Source: Mesotaenium endlicherianum
Taxonomy: Eukaryota > Streptophyta > Zygnematophyceae > Zygnematales > Mesotaeniaceae
DNA: 64,000 bases
NCBI GenBank assembly: GCA_009602735.1
Contig: WELA01008032.1
Span: forward strand, 31,872 to 95,871
Direction: 5' to 3'
In this document: positions 1 through 10,619 of the stretch, in pieces
How positions within the stretch are numbered: the stretch's first letter is position 1
How the letters are laid out: every line of letters begins with the position of its first letter
Position numbers and translations under genes: made by a program
Notes under the pieces: generated by a model
Database searches by the model: none
What the model was told of the DNA's origin: nothing
The model's input: only the letters and a program-made list of their open reading frames with translations

Positions 1-1556
1 TACAATGTACAGCATTGCTTAGGTCCGCAATGTATGCATTGTGGGAAACGGCACACGAAAACGGCCACCGCCCCCGTCATGCCAATAGCAGGAGACAAGA
101 AGAGTCGTTAGTCACGAGCTTGTAACAATACGACGAGTTCGTATTCCAGATTGGGAAGGCATGGAGCCATTACTGCATGTAATGAGCTCACTGTAACAAA
201 CATTTTTGTGAACTTGTTTGCAGTAATTAGGAGTTCCTTCTCGCGCTCCTGGTCGAACGACTCTAAAAACTTCTTGCGGGAATGGCACCGACACTTTTGA
301 CCTCCGACAGGCAACGATCGGCAAAAATGGGCACAATATCCCCCCACCCTCCATGCAGGCGAGTGCTTGGCGATTGGAGGAACTGGCCAGAGATGATTAC
401 CTCGTAATGAGTATGCATTGGCATGTCAAGGCCGCGTGACGAGGCCTATTCTTGAATTGCTTTAGGATTTTTGCAGGCTCAGTTCTCGAAATGTCGAAAA
501 AACTTTCCACGCCTTGAATCAAATGAATGCTAAAAGAATACATGTGGACTCGGAACATGACATGACATTTTCGACCATTTGACCATATTTGTAATAGAGT
601 AGAGTCTAAACTTTATTGCAGTTTTCTTTGTTCATCCGGAGCAAAAATCTGCACCAGCGAAATGAAAACGATCTACTTCGGCTTCATCGACTCTGCTAGA
701 TGATAGTACGTTATAATCTTTCGTCGATCATATTGAACTCGTGCATGTGCATGCTACTCCTTCCTGTTCTGGTCCGGCAGAGCGTTATATTTCCAAGAAC
801 CTTTAAAAACGGAGGGTGTTGACCTTAGCGAGAGAAAGGATTAAGAAGGTTTTGGCGGTTTGCCAGCTTCGGGAATCTCCATAGGTTGCACAAGCCTCCT
901 TATAGAGGTCCTTTAGCGCCCGGAGGGAATTGATTTCTACCGCAAGCTTTTAGCCCGACCATCTGTGGAGTAGGTAGGAGCTATTACGTTTGCAAAATGG
1001 TACAGCAATATCGTGTCATCATGTGTGAAAGTGAAATAGAGCTGCATGTACCGCTGATGGTTGTGATTATAGATCATGATGGGGACATTTGACTTTCTCT
1101 TGCAAAGAGTGATTTGAAGAATGACAGAGATGGAGGGAGGAAGAGGGAGGGGGAAGGGATACGGAAGGGAAATGGGGAGAAGAAGCGGGAGGGGAGGGAT
1201 GGACAGCTGTGCTGGAATACATTTTATTCTTAGACGTCTTAGTAGTATGACAAGGCAAGCTGAAGGATGATTGAGGAGCATTTCTTGACTATCACTTAGT
1301 GGTCCACTGGGCTAGCATGTGACAGCCATCTATTGCTTCATGTTAGTGGCTTAAATGGGGCCCCTGAAGCCTTTGCATGGACAAGCTGGATGTTTGAAGT
1401 AGGCCCCGACAAAGGCACTAATTTTGAATGATCCCAAAGGCTAGTGACCCGTGCTTCGCTTGTCAAGCAGTCGTCCCTGCAAGTTGATGGATTGCGTGTA
1501 TAAGCAGCGGCTGATTAAGATATGCTCTTCCTACTCGCCATGCCTCAGGGTTGAAA
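1..1556. other. no recognisable gene
   Basis: No reading frame here resembles a known protein and no plausible exon chain was found. A purine-rich (GGGA/GGAG) tract lies at about 1125-1200 and makes spurious proline-rich frames on the minus strand. The last part must contain the promoter and 5' leader of the mL53 gene, but no clear TATA element was seen. Confidence 0.5.
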
Positions 1557-3986
1557 ATGCTCAAGCATCTGACAAAGGTGAGGATACAGTTCAATCCTTT
1601 GGACGGGAGATCTGCTTCAGCACTCGAATTTCTTGCACAGTGCAATTCGCGGAAGGCCAAAGAGTCCAATACCAAGTGCGATGTCACTGTAAAGCGCACC
1701 ACTGACAAGTCTCCCCCGTTTGTCAAGGTCAGCTCGCGGTGTCCCATAAGCTTCTTCATCCAAGCGAGCCACTGACACATCACTCGTGTGCCACTCTGAA
1801 CTGCACTTTGTTTGTTATAGGTGAAAGCTTGTGATGACTGTGTATTTGGGCTTGTTTCATGTCCTACTTGAGACAAGACACAGACTGAGTACTTTAGGTC
1901 GGGGATGGGGTTCTGCCGAGATCCGTCAGGAGGTTCAGGTGCATTATACAGCTATAGACTTCTCTGCAGCTAGAGCAACGACAGTGGTTAGAATTGCCTC
2001 CCACTTCTTAATAGGAGCAGTTGAGCCAGTCTAGCCTTGACCAACTTCTAAACTTCATGACTTGGTCAGCACATAAGGTTACCTACACAGATAATTATGA
2101 CAAGGATGGATGAAAGGAACAGGCCTCTCCGTTCGATGTTCAAAATCTTCAATCACCAGATTGCTGCAACTCTTTTGAGTATAGTTCAACCCGCACCTGG
2201 CGAGCAGTCTACTACTGGCATTGGAACAATGTCTCTGCGGAGGCCTGCACTGGGGGCATGCCTGAGGAAAATACGTAAAGGCTGCACATTAGATTAGGTT
2301 GACTTCCCGGGGTACAGCTTCCAAGGCCACGTTTGGATGTAGGTTACAGTGAGTGCAGAATGCCTGGTATTGATGCATGATCCTAAACAAGGAGTTGTTG
2401 GGCCTCAGATGGCAGTCCAGCTAGCTGTGCAAGTCAAAGTGAAGCTGGGGAGCGTGGTTCTCGAAGCCTATAGGTAGCAAGATGGTATAGTCTTCTGGCA
2501 GGCAGACGAAGCAACTTTGTTCTACGTCGTGGTTCCTGTTGTTTTGTATAGAGGATTTGGTTGGTTACCACTTTTCCAAGAGGTCATGGTGCATAGCCCT
2601 GCTGCAGTCAGGCTTCCTCCGCCTCGTGATACTGGTTCCTCATGCTGGGGTTTTGACTTAAATCTCTGTGTGCAATGTGTTTGCAAATGAAGGTCACCTG
2701 TACTGCTTGATATCCTGCTAGCAGCGTCCCAGACGCTGTGCAGCTCTGCCGGAGCTATACTGCCCTCTTCTCTGTGTGGAGGTTTGCTACTTTAGGCAGC
2801 TCCTCTTGGTCATGTGTCGTGCAGCCACCTCACGTGTTGTCTTTTATGTTGTGCCTGTGCTTGTACTTCTGCCTGCCAGGTGACGTTTCAGAACGGTATT
2901 GAGGCAACCATGGATGGTGCCACCATGCCGGCTCAGGTACACTATTTGTGTCCTTGTACTGGCTGCTTCGCACACCTCACTGCTGGGCCCACCCTGATAA
3001 GGACAAGATAGTGTTGAGAGCCCATGTTGGGACAGGTTTATTGCAGCAAAAGGTTTGGATGCGCTGGAGTGCCGCCATCTTTGCACTCTCTAGTCTTGAA
3101 CACATACCAATCAAATTCTGGCATTTGCAAGGGTTTTGGAGGCAGGAAGTGGGGCCAAGAGGTCAGTTTGGAAATAAATGAGGCGTCGATGGTTAAGCTC
3201 GAAACTTGAACTGGTATACGAGCCTGTCTTACACCATTTGGCACGTTGCATGAAGTAACTATTCTGTTTTGTTACTCATCAACGATGAGTACTGTCACGC
3301 CCCGCACTGATGTTAGATGAGCTGAGTGCTTATGAGGGGGGTGGGGCTGTTTACAAGTATACTGCCTGTAGATTTCCTTTGCGAGATACTCGATAGTTGC
3401 TTGTCAGGGATGGTATGTGGTCCATAGCTGTAACCTAGAATGTGCGCTGCCACATTTCCTTTTTGATTGGCTACAATCGCATTAGAACCTGTCTAATTCT
3501 TTGCCTGGGAGGCTTTGGAGGATCCTGGAGTCAATCAGGTAGCTAGCAGCCCATGAGGTTTCTTCTGTCCTGCTTATTGACATGCATTTGTTATTGGTTC
3601 TCATTGTTGCAAGGCAGTGGGTATGGCAACATTTCTGTGGTCAGCTTAGTGAAGGCTGTGGCAGTCTTTTTACTCCTTATTACATTTCTGATGGTGCGTG
3701 CGTAACACATATTTATGACTGACTGTGGGACATCTTGTTCAAGGACAGGCCAATGAAAGTCAGTTGCTGCACTGATGCAGCATGCCACCTCATTTCTTGG
3801 CCAGGCCAACATTACTTTGCGTTTCCTGGGCCATTTATCCTGACTCGTATGCGTGTGTGTTGTTTTTGTGTGCAGGTAATGAGGAAGCGGATATTGGAGC
3901 AAGCTGAGATGATGGAGACGGAGCAGCTGTTCAAGGACGCCAACCTCAAGTGGCCTGTCACCATCACTGATGGTGCGTGCCACTGA
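1557..3986 (+). CDS. mitochondrial large-subunit ribosomal protein mL53, three exons
   Basis: Component of the mitochondrial ribosome large subunit, of the L51/S25/CI-B8 thioredoxin-like fold. Three exons join with phase 0 at both junctions: 1557-1727, 2880-2936 and 3876-3986, all with GT-AG introns (1152 and 939 nt), giving 112 residues. Exon 1 shows the family signature MLKHLTKVRIQFNPLDGRSA followed by the FLAQCN..KAK motif. Exon 2 gives VTFQNGIEATMDGATMPAQ. Exon 3 gives a helix with the conserved ETEQLF..ANLKWPV ending. The length is that of plant and animal mL53. The start is the first in-frame ATG and matches the usual N-terminus. A possible AATAAA lies at 4649-4654. The call rests on remembered family features, not an alignment. 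Confidence 0.88.
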
Positions 3987-4813
3987 GGGTGAGTTCAATA
4001 CCGTCGGCAGCAAGTAGCAGGAAGGTGGTCGCACATGGGCTTTACAGGAAAATGAGGGCTCATCGAGTAGTGGCATAGCTCGGCAGGAATTATTGATGTG
4101 CCATCCTCGAGTGGCGTGCAATCTTACATGCAATACGAGAGAAAATGCTAGCTATATGTTCTCTTTCGAGAATGCTGACCGTGTGCTGCATCTTGTGTGC
4201 TTCGTGGGCCAGAATGTGGCAGCACCACATTTTGAGGCATAGGGAGGGAGCTTACTATTAGGCTTTACATGAGTCGTTTGAGTTGAGCATGTATTGATTT
4301 CATTGGGTCAGGAAGAAGCTAGGGATAACAGTATTAAGTTAAAATTGCAGCACACTAAGATGCTAGTGATTTGCATCTCCAACTGTATGCGGCACTGCCG
4401 CCAGTGTCGACCTAGCTGGAGTGCTGATAGCAACCAAATGGCAATTTGTCTCATATTTCTTTTGAGACATCAAGGTATTTCATTACCTCAATGTAGTCTT
4501 AAATTTTTGGGCAACGGGCTTGCTCACATGGATGATGAAGTGTCTTGAAACTAAGGCAGATTGTCTAAGTATTTTCTCTCACAAAGGCTCACTTATATTA
4601 CTCCATGCTATACACCACACAATTATGATGATGAAATATATGATGATAAATAAAGAGTACTTGGAATGAGCAGTTGTATTAGGGCCAGTTTGTTGTGGCC
4701 AAACACGTAGAATTTAATTTTGCTACTTGCGCAATCGCGTAAGTATGGATTCATTTGAGATTGTTTCAATTCGATTAAAGGTGTTCAATTTCAATCGAAA
4801 ATGAATGCATGTG
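3987..4813. other. 3' flank of mL53, no gene seen
   Basis: Downstream region with no supported coding sequence. It contains an AATAAA at 4649-4654 in an AT-rich stretch that could serve mL53 polyadenylation, although it is about 660 nt from the stop codon. Confidence 0.4.
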
Positions 4814-4821
4814 GTCTACAG

Positions 4822-5060
4822 CATGGGGTGGGAACTCCCCTCGAAAATCTGGGTGAAATAGCGCCCATAATTCATAGATATAAAATATCGCCCTGAAATC
4901 AAAATCTCAAAATTTCAACAGTGAATTAGCGCCCTTTAATCAAATAAATATGTCTCATTAGCGACCTGAAATCAAACCTGGGAAAATTAGTGACAAGATT
5001 CAAGATTTTAGGGGCCTGATTTCAAAAATCTGGAAAATTAGCGCCAGTTTCCACCCCATG
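4822..5060. mobile_element. hAT-like MITE with 8-bp target-site duplication
   Basis: A 239-bp non-coding element. Its ends are imperfect terminal inverted repeats: CATGGGGTGG at the left and CCACCCCATG at the right, extended by GAACT/AGTTTC. It is flanked by an exact 8-bp direct repeat GTCTACAG at 4814-4821 and 5061-5068. An 8-bp duplication is the hallmark of hAT-superfamily insertions. The interior is built of degenerate repeats of a unit resembling TTAGCGCCCTGAAATCAAA, at roughly 35-45 bp spacing. There is no transposase, so it would depend on an autonomous relative elsewhere. Confidence 0.8.
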
Positions 5061-5110
5061 GTCTACAGTGCCCAGAAATTCCCAAATTTCAGCGTGTGTC
5101 AAATGCCTCA

Positions 5111-5456
5111 TGTTAAGGATGCGGATGGATGGGGGAAGCGACAGAAGTGAAGAGCGATTCGATACAACGAAGTAGAGATGAAGATTCTTTATTGGAGGAA
5201 TATCGAATGAATGTACAAAGGCATTCGGATGACTTTGTAGTCATTGTCTGGAACGGGCAGAAATGTAACGGTAGCAAATAAGTTATTCTACTCCCGAATA
5301 GATAGTGGCGGATTATGCTCAACTGGTCGTTGGCGCATTGCACTCTATTAGTCGTTGACGAGATATCTTGACTTATATAATAATATATCTCTAACTATCC
5401 TGCATACGTGTGAGATCTACTCACGTGTAAGAAAATCATATTATGTGTACATAACA
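5111..5456 (-). mobile_element. Copia-type 3' LTR remnant
   Basis: A 346-bp segment that, read on the minus strand, begins TGTTATGTACACA and ends CTTAACA, i.e. TG...CA ends. It holds an AATAAA in the last third, as expected for an LTR polyadenylation region. It abuts a G-run on its internal side that fits a polypurine tract. No second copy was found in the window, so this is the 3' LTR of a truncated element. The superfamily assignment is by LTR style only. Confidence 0.6.
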
Positions 5457-5469
5457 CTACACCCCCCAT
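5457..5469 (-). promoter_or_regulatory. polypurine tract of the Copia-type remnant
   Basis: On the minus strand the sequence reads ATGGGGGGTGTAG immediately before the LTR start TGTTATG. This is where plus-strand DNA priming would occur in an LTR retroelement. Confidence 0.5.
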
Positions 5470-6719
5470 GAAACAAAGACACATTGTGGCATCATGGCAC
5501 AATGTGGCGCTTTAGAAGGAAGTCTTCGAGGCCGCGAAAGAAAATGTCGTCGAAGACGGAAGTGACGAAGTGTGGAGTGGCGTCGAGAAGTCGTTGAACG
5601 GGAAGCCTTAGGTCGAAATTGGCGTGGCGCGTGCGATTGATGATGAAGAAACGAAGAGTCATGGAAGTTTGAGAGCGCTTCACGTCAAAGAAGTGTGGGA
5701 GCGAGCGAGTACCTTGCGTTGTACATCAACAATGAATCGAGAATTGAAAAGAGTTGTCAAATGTCAACTTGTGACGTACGTGTGTGTGTTCATGTATAAT
5801 TTTTGATATAATGTCTTGATTGAGTCTTTGATTTTTCCGTTGGTGCATAGAGAGACAAGAATCCATAAACCAAGTGCAAGAAAGTAGAGGACAAAAGTAC
5901 ATGGTGTGTTTTCATATCCCACTATGAGATTGCAATGATGAGAAAGAATTTCAATGACGAACATAAAGCATGAAAAAGCAAAACCAGAATCATTTGTTGA
6001 AATTTTCTATGAAAAGGCATATATGTCGAGAACATGAAATGAAGCGAGAAGCTGAAACGAAGACAAGTCAAAAGAAAAAAAAAAGGGAGATGCGCATGAT
6101 AAGATAACATAGCATGGAAAAAGACTTGAACAAGATGAGACTATCACACATAATGTTGGCCTATTTAAATTGTCCATGACACAAGAGAGTCCAAAATGAA
6201 GCACTAGGATAAAATGATACAATGCCATATGGCAAATTGGGTGTATGCCCACAAGCTTAATAGGAAGCCGAGATCCAGTAAGAATCAGAAGAAAGTGCGG
6301 CATGAGAAAATGTGGAAGATATCCACTGAATGATGCCCATTAGAGAAGTAAAAATGGCCTAAAAATCGCGCCCTGTCAGCAATGAGCAGATTTTTTCTCT
6401 AATTCAGCCCTATCTGGGCAACTCAAACCTGCTCTAGAAGGCGAGGGAAAAGGAGTGAACAGCAGCGACACCAGGAGTAGCTAGAAGGAAGAGAAAATAA
6501 CAAAATTTAGTAGAAATGGATAGATTGACAAAAGCTGTCTAAGTACCAATAGAGACAAAAGTTGCAGATCCAATGCAAGATGCGATACAAGTGGAAGATG
6601 GAAGCTTAATGAAAGAACCACAAGGAACCTGGACAACTAAGGACAACCGCATGCATGTGCAACTCCAGAAAAGTTCAATAATCTGGTCCATTTGAAGGTT
6701 GAGGAAGGAGAAGAAGGAA
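5470..6719. other. degenerate transposon-derived or intergenic sequence
   Basis: No protein family is recognisable on either strand. The plus strand is rich in A and G. The part next to the LTR is probably the interior of the same truncated element, but the frames are broken and I could not identify integrase, RT or RNase H. Confidence 0.35.
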
Positions 6720-7865
6720 TCAAGAGCCGGCTCGAAGCAAGAGGAAGCGATAATATAAGCAGATGCCAGTTTGAGAATTGGGAATGAGAGGAATCATATG
6801 TCCAATATCCCTATCAGGCGGAAGCCCGGGTGGTATTTCACTTGGAAACACTGATTTGTACTTTTGCAAAAGAGCAGAAAGTTCAGCTATGAGTGTCTCT
6901 TCATGACCAATCACGTCTAACATGGGCTCGTCCGTAAAGAGCTTAGTGGAAGTGACTGGGGAATCAGGTCCCAGTAATCAAAAGAAAACATTTTGACCTC
7001 GTTTTGCCAAACGTCTAGCTTGCTTGATGGACAATAGAAGAGTCTTCGAAGGACTTTCTATGGCCATATCGGGCTTAAGAGACTGGAGAGTAATCTTCCT
7101 TGTCTCTTTGCGAACAATGCATGTCTTTTGACGGAAGTCAAGCAATGCACTTGTCTGCGTAAGCCAAGTCGTACCAAAAATTGCATCAATACCAGCGGGC
7201 AATTCAGTGACGTAGAATTGTTCGTGGCCAACGTATAATTGCACTTTGAGTTGCAACTTTATCTTTCCAATAATACAAGCTAACGAGCCATTGCCAAGGC
7301 AAAGTTCCTCGTCCTTGAGTGTTGGAATCAACTTCATCCCTTGTGGAAAACGTGCACTAATGAAGCTCACTGATGCGCCTGAATCAATGATTGTAAAGCA
7401 TGACTTGCCCGAAACTTTCGCGTCAAACGTCATACTTAACCCCAAAGAAGCTTTATGCATCACTAGCAATGTCCTCGCCTTGAGAGGAATGTGAGAAGTT
7501 TGGAGGTCCTTTACCAAAATCCCATTTTGCATTGCCAATCCAGCCCGAAAATGAGTTATCGACTCACCATACGGGTGTCGTGTTGCGAATGCAGCACTAT
7601 AAATTGGTGCAAGGCATTTGTGCATTTTCCTTAAACGAGCCAAGTGTGCGTAACACTTGTCAAGGTTAGGATCATGCGGCTGAAAGTGCAAGAACATGGA
7701 ATCACGGATGCACTCGAGTTCCAAGAATTCAGCAAAGCTCAACACTTGCGTACAAATATATTTGTTTCGAAGTATATTTATATTGGGTATGCCAGAGTGA
7801 ACTTGAACCTTTGGTGCATGCGCACAAACACCCAAAATTTCCTGCTCACTAAGTCGTGTTGTCAA
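6720..7865 (-). pseudogene. gypsy element A protease and RT start (decayed)
   Basis: A continuous minus-strand frame at 6978-7865 contains an aspartic protease with the active-site motif IIDSGASVSFIS and the flap-side sequence AGIDAIFGTTWL, typical of Ty3/gypsy retropepsins. A second frame at 6720-6923 carries the RT lead-in (LLQKYKSVFPSEIPPGLPPD) before losing resemblance after residues IPNSQ. The frames are no longer joined, so this copy cannot make a full polyprotein. Confidence 0.7.
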
Positions 7866-8188
7866 TAGCTCAGAAGGAGGCGACCGATGATGTCTGACAA
7901 CGTGGAAAGAGCCATGGTCATGGTATGGCTGTTGGTAGTCAAAGTCGCAAAGCGTCCAACGACATAGTTTTGAAATGAACGCCGCGTAAGCGGGTCGGCT
8001 GGTGCAGCGCCGCCTTGAGGGTTTGCCGCGGGCACTTGGACGTTGAGGACAGGAGCGCCGCCTCCTTGAGCAGGAGCGCCAACTTGTTGAGCAGGAGCGC
8101 CAGTTTCTTGAGCAGGAGCGCCACCTGCATTAAGATTAGCGTTAGCGGCCGCGGTAGCAATAGCATCGGCACGATTGCCGGCGTCCAT
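7862..8188 (-). pseudogene. gypsy element A gag N-terminal fragment
   Basis: A 108-residue frame begins at an ATG about 270 nt inside the LTR. It has an Ala-rich start and then three or four tandem GAPAQ-type pentapeptide repeats (seen as repeated GAGCAGGAGCGCC units in DNA). It ends where most of gag, including any zinc knuckle, has been deleted. Assignment to gag rests on position between primer-binding site and protease, not on a recognised domain. Confidence 0.5.
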
Positions 8189-8455
8189 AGGAAAGTCGAG
8201 GTAGCACCGAAGAAGAGAGAAAAAATTTCCCGTCGGAAGTGTCTAGGAGAAGCGACCGTAGGTTCAGAGCAGAATTGGGATGGGTGATTGTCCAGTACGC
8301 AAAATTGCCCCAAACAAATTTCTACGATAAGCGACCGTAGCCCATGGCAGTACTGGGATGAGTGACCCTCCTAGTACGAAAAAGACTCCGAAATATATTT
8401 CCCAAATATATGCCAACCACTAAAAAAAAAAAAATCCTTGGAGAAACCGAGATCG

Positions 8456-8467
8456 GCTCCGATACCA
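8456..8467 (-). promoter_or_regulatory. primer-binding site (tRNA-iMet) of gypsy element A
   Basis: The minus strand reads TGGTATCGGAGC one base inside the LTR. This matches the 3' end complement of initiator methionine tRNA used by most plant LTR retroelements. Confidence 0.75.
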
Positions 8468-8468
8468 A

Positions 8469-9401
8469 TGTAACGTTTCTGCTTTTCAAGAGGATATTTC
8501 CTCGGTATTCAAGGAATATTTAATTGAAGTGGAAAGAAAATTTGTATACTTGTGCAAATTGACGAATACTTGAAATAGCGAAAATGAAAACTAACGTAGA
8601 ATGTGTGCTTGTGAGAGTTGCACTCACAATGACTTTTGCAAGTGTTTATACTTGCAAATCGTGAGGCACTGGAGTGCTTCGAGTCACCACCTAGGGCATT
8701 GGTTCATGTTCAACAAAAATGGTCGAAGGGGTACGACCCATTCGGCCAAATGCTCAAAACGCACCATTTGGCGGTTTAGAGACTTTTCGACGATTTCCGA
8801 AAAACCGTTTCACGCCAATCGGGCGTTTTCACGTTCGCACGACTTTTCAAAAGTCGCGACTGTTCGCAGAGTTGCGTACAGATGCTTTCGTCATGAACTG
8901 GGAGTTATTAATAACTACTTCGCCAATCGGTTAGGTGTGAACGTTTCAAACGACGAGTCGCGGGTTCGAGTTCGCTCGAATGCAAGAAGCGCTCGAATGC
9001 GCGATGCAAAGTCACTTTGCATATTATGGGTCGTTTGACTTTTTACGACTGTTTCTTCGTATTAACGACTGGTCGTAAATGCGAAATCTATGACTGTGCA
9101 TTATCCAAAATAATGACAATCATATCAACTTAATCAATCCGAGATTTATTAAGTTATCATCTCATAATTAATCAAAGTAACTTTATGAATAATTATGTTG
9201 TACTTTTGCGAAGTAGTCGAGTTACGTCACGTCGCTTTTTGCAATAGTATCTCGGTCGTTTCGCCAATCGACCAGGAATTCATCGGCACACGCGTGTGGC
9301 GAATAATTGAATATGATGCAATAATATGATAAATAGTATAACGTACTTTAGGTAATTGGGAAAACGTCCCAAATACGCCTAAAGTAGCTCGGATTGTTAC
9401 A
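8469..9401 (-). repeat. 5' LTR of gypsy element A
   Basis: A 933-bp segment with inverted ends TGTAAC...GTTACA. It is followed on the minus strand by a tRNA-iMet primer-binding site. No second copy is present, so the 3' LTR has been lost. Confidence 0.7.
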
Positions 9402-9787
9402 TCTTTGGATTACTGCGACCTGATTCCCCAGTCACTTCCACTAAGCTCTTTACGGAAGAGCTCGTGTTAGACGTGATTGGTCATGAAGAGACACTCACAG
9501 CTGAACTTTCTGCTCTTTTGCAAAAGTACAAATCAGTGTTTCCAAGTGAAATACCACCCAGGCTTCCGCCTGATAGGGATATTGGACATATGATTCCTCT
9601 CATTCCCAATTCTCAACCGACTTGGAGACCAATTTATCGCCCAAGTTTGTTGGAGATGAACGAAATGAAGGACCAAATTAGCGATTTGCTTGAGAAAGGA
9701 TGGATTGAGCCGAGCTCTTCTCCATTTGGGGCTCCCATCCTATTTGTTCAAAAGAAAGATGGAACGCTCAGGATGTGCATTGATTAT
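9402..9787 (+). pseudogene. gypsy element B, start of reverse transcriptase, interrupted by insertion
   Basis: A plus-strand frame (9464-9787) carries the RT lead-in of the same family as element A, through GAPILFVQKKDGTLRMCIDY. It is cut at the codon for that Y by the left LTR of the chromovirus. The reading continues at 18608 on the far side. The upstream part of element B is missing because its left edge is the LTR of element A. Confidence 0.85.
9783..9787. repeat. target-site duplication, left copy
   Basis: ATTAT, repeated exactly at 18608-18612 directly after the right LTR. Five-base duplications are standard for Ty3/gypsy integrases. Confidence 0.92.
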
Positions 9788-10506
9788 TGAAATGAATCGA
9801 CTTACCAAATAGGCGATTAACAATTAATAAAGATCTTTATATCAGCAAGTAATCTTTATGGTATTTCCGTTAACTAGTTAAACGGCAAAGGACAATACAC
9901 TAGCAGGGAATAATACTCGTAAGTCAAATGCGAGTAAACTAGCATCAGTAATGCAAATCAGTAAACTCATACATAAGCAAGGTTAGAAGACAGTGCGTAT
10001 CAATGGCTTCTCGCCTTGGATTCAGATCTCTCTCAGTAAGCTGTACAAGAGAGTTGGCCTCGTTTCCGAATGCCGAACTCGAGAGCAATGCCTAGCATAT
10101 GTACATGGAATGAGTTTACTGTTCAACGGTCAGTGCGATGGCACCGCCTACCCGGGAGTTAACCACGTTGGTAGGACCTCGGTTAACCAAATCCACCGCC
10201 ATCTCCCATCATCCCGAATAGCCATCCATCATGGGGATGTCATCTGGCCATTCATCTAGCAGGTGGTACTTAGATGCATATCAAGGCAGTTCGCTGCTAC
10301 CGAGCACGGAAGTCAGCTGGCTGTCAAAGAATGTGTCAGCAAGCTGACTTAAGTTGACTTCAGCCTGCTGCTTTTGGCTGAGTCATTAAACTGATAATTA
10401 TGTAAAGTCCAGCAGACTGACTATTAACTAAAGTTCAGCAGGCTGAACTTAATTAACTATTATATTTAAATGAATATTATATCCACTAATATACTGATTC
10501 ATTACA
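9788..10506 (-). repeat. 3' LTR of the chromovirus
   Basis: A 719-bp LTR, read on the minus strand from TGTAATGAATC to CATTTCA, i.e. TG...CA. It is nearly identical to the copy at 17862-18607 but lacks a 27-bp tandem unit (CAGCAGACTGACT-type) present there. An 88-residue frame occurs in both LTRs and is not regarded as a gene. Confidence 0.93.
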
Positions 10507-10521
10507 ATCCCTCCAACTTAA
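10507..10521 (-). promoter_or_regulatory. polypurine tract of the chromovirus
   Basis: The minus strand reads TTAAGTTGGAGGGAT directly upstream of the 3' LTR start TGTAATG. This is the expected primer site for plus-strand DNA synthesis. Confidence 0.75.
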
Positions 10522-10619
10522 CTTGTTGTCGCCTCGACAACATTAAACTGCAGAAATTTTAAATAAGGGAACTGAACCTGACCAGCCTCCCTTACTGACT
10601 GCCTCTTCAGCGTGTCACC

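Larger units (their letters stand above)
6720..9401 (-). mobile_element. truncated Ty3/gypsy element A: 5' LTR, leader, gag N-terminus, protease, start of RT
   Basis: On the minus strand the order is LTR (9401-8469), tRNA-iMet primer-binding site, leader, gag start (8188), protease region and the beginning of reverse transcriptase. Family resemblance then stops at about 6740. Most of gag, and everything after the start of RT, is missing. The adjacent sequence at 9402 belongs to another copy of the same family in the opposite orientation, as shown by the shared stretch around TGATTCCCCAGTCACTTCCA. Confidence 0.75.

Noticed and set aside
9993-10259. 88-residue frame present identically in both chromovirus LTRs (also 18068-18334)
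   Set aside because: It is repeated only because the LTRs are copies. It lies in the LTR, antisense to the element, with no family resemblance.
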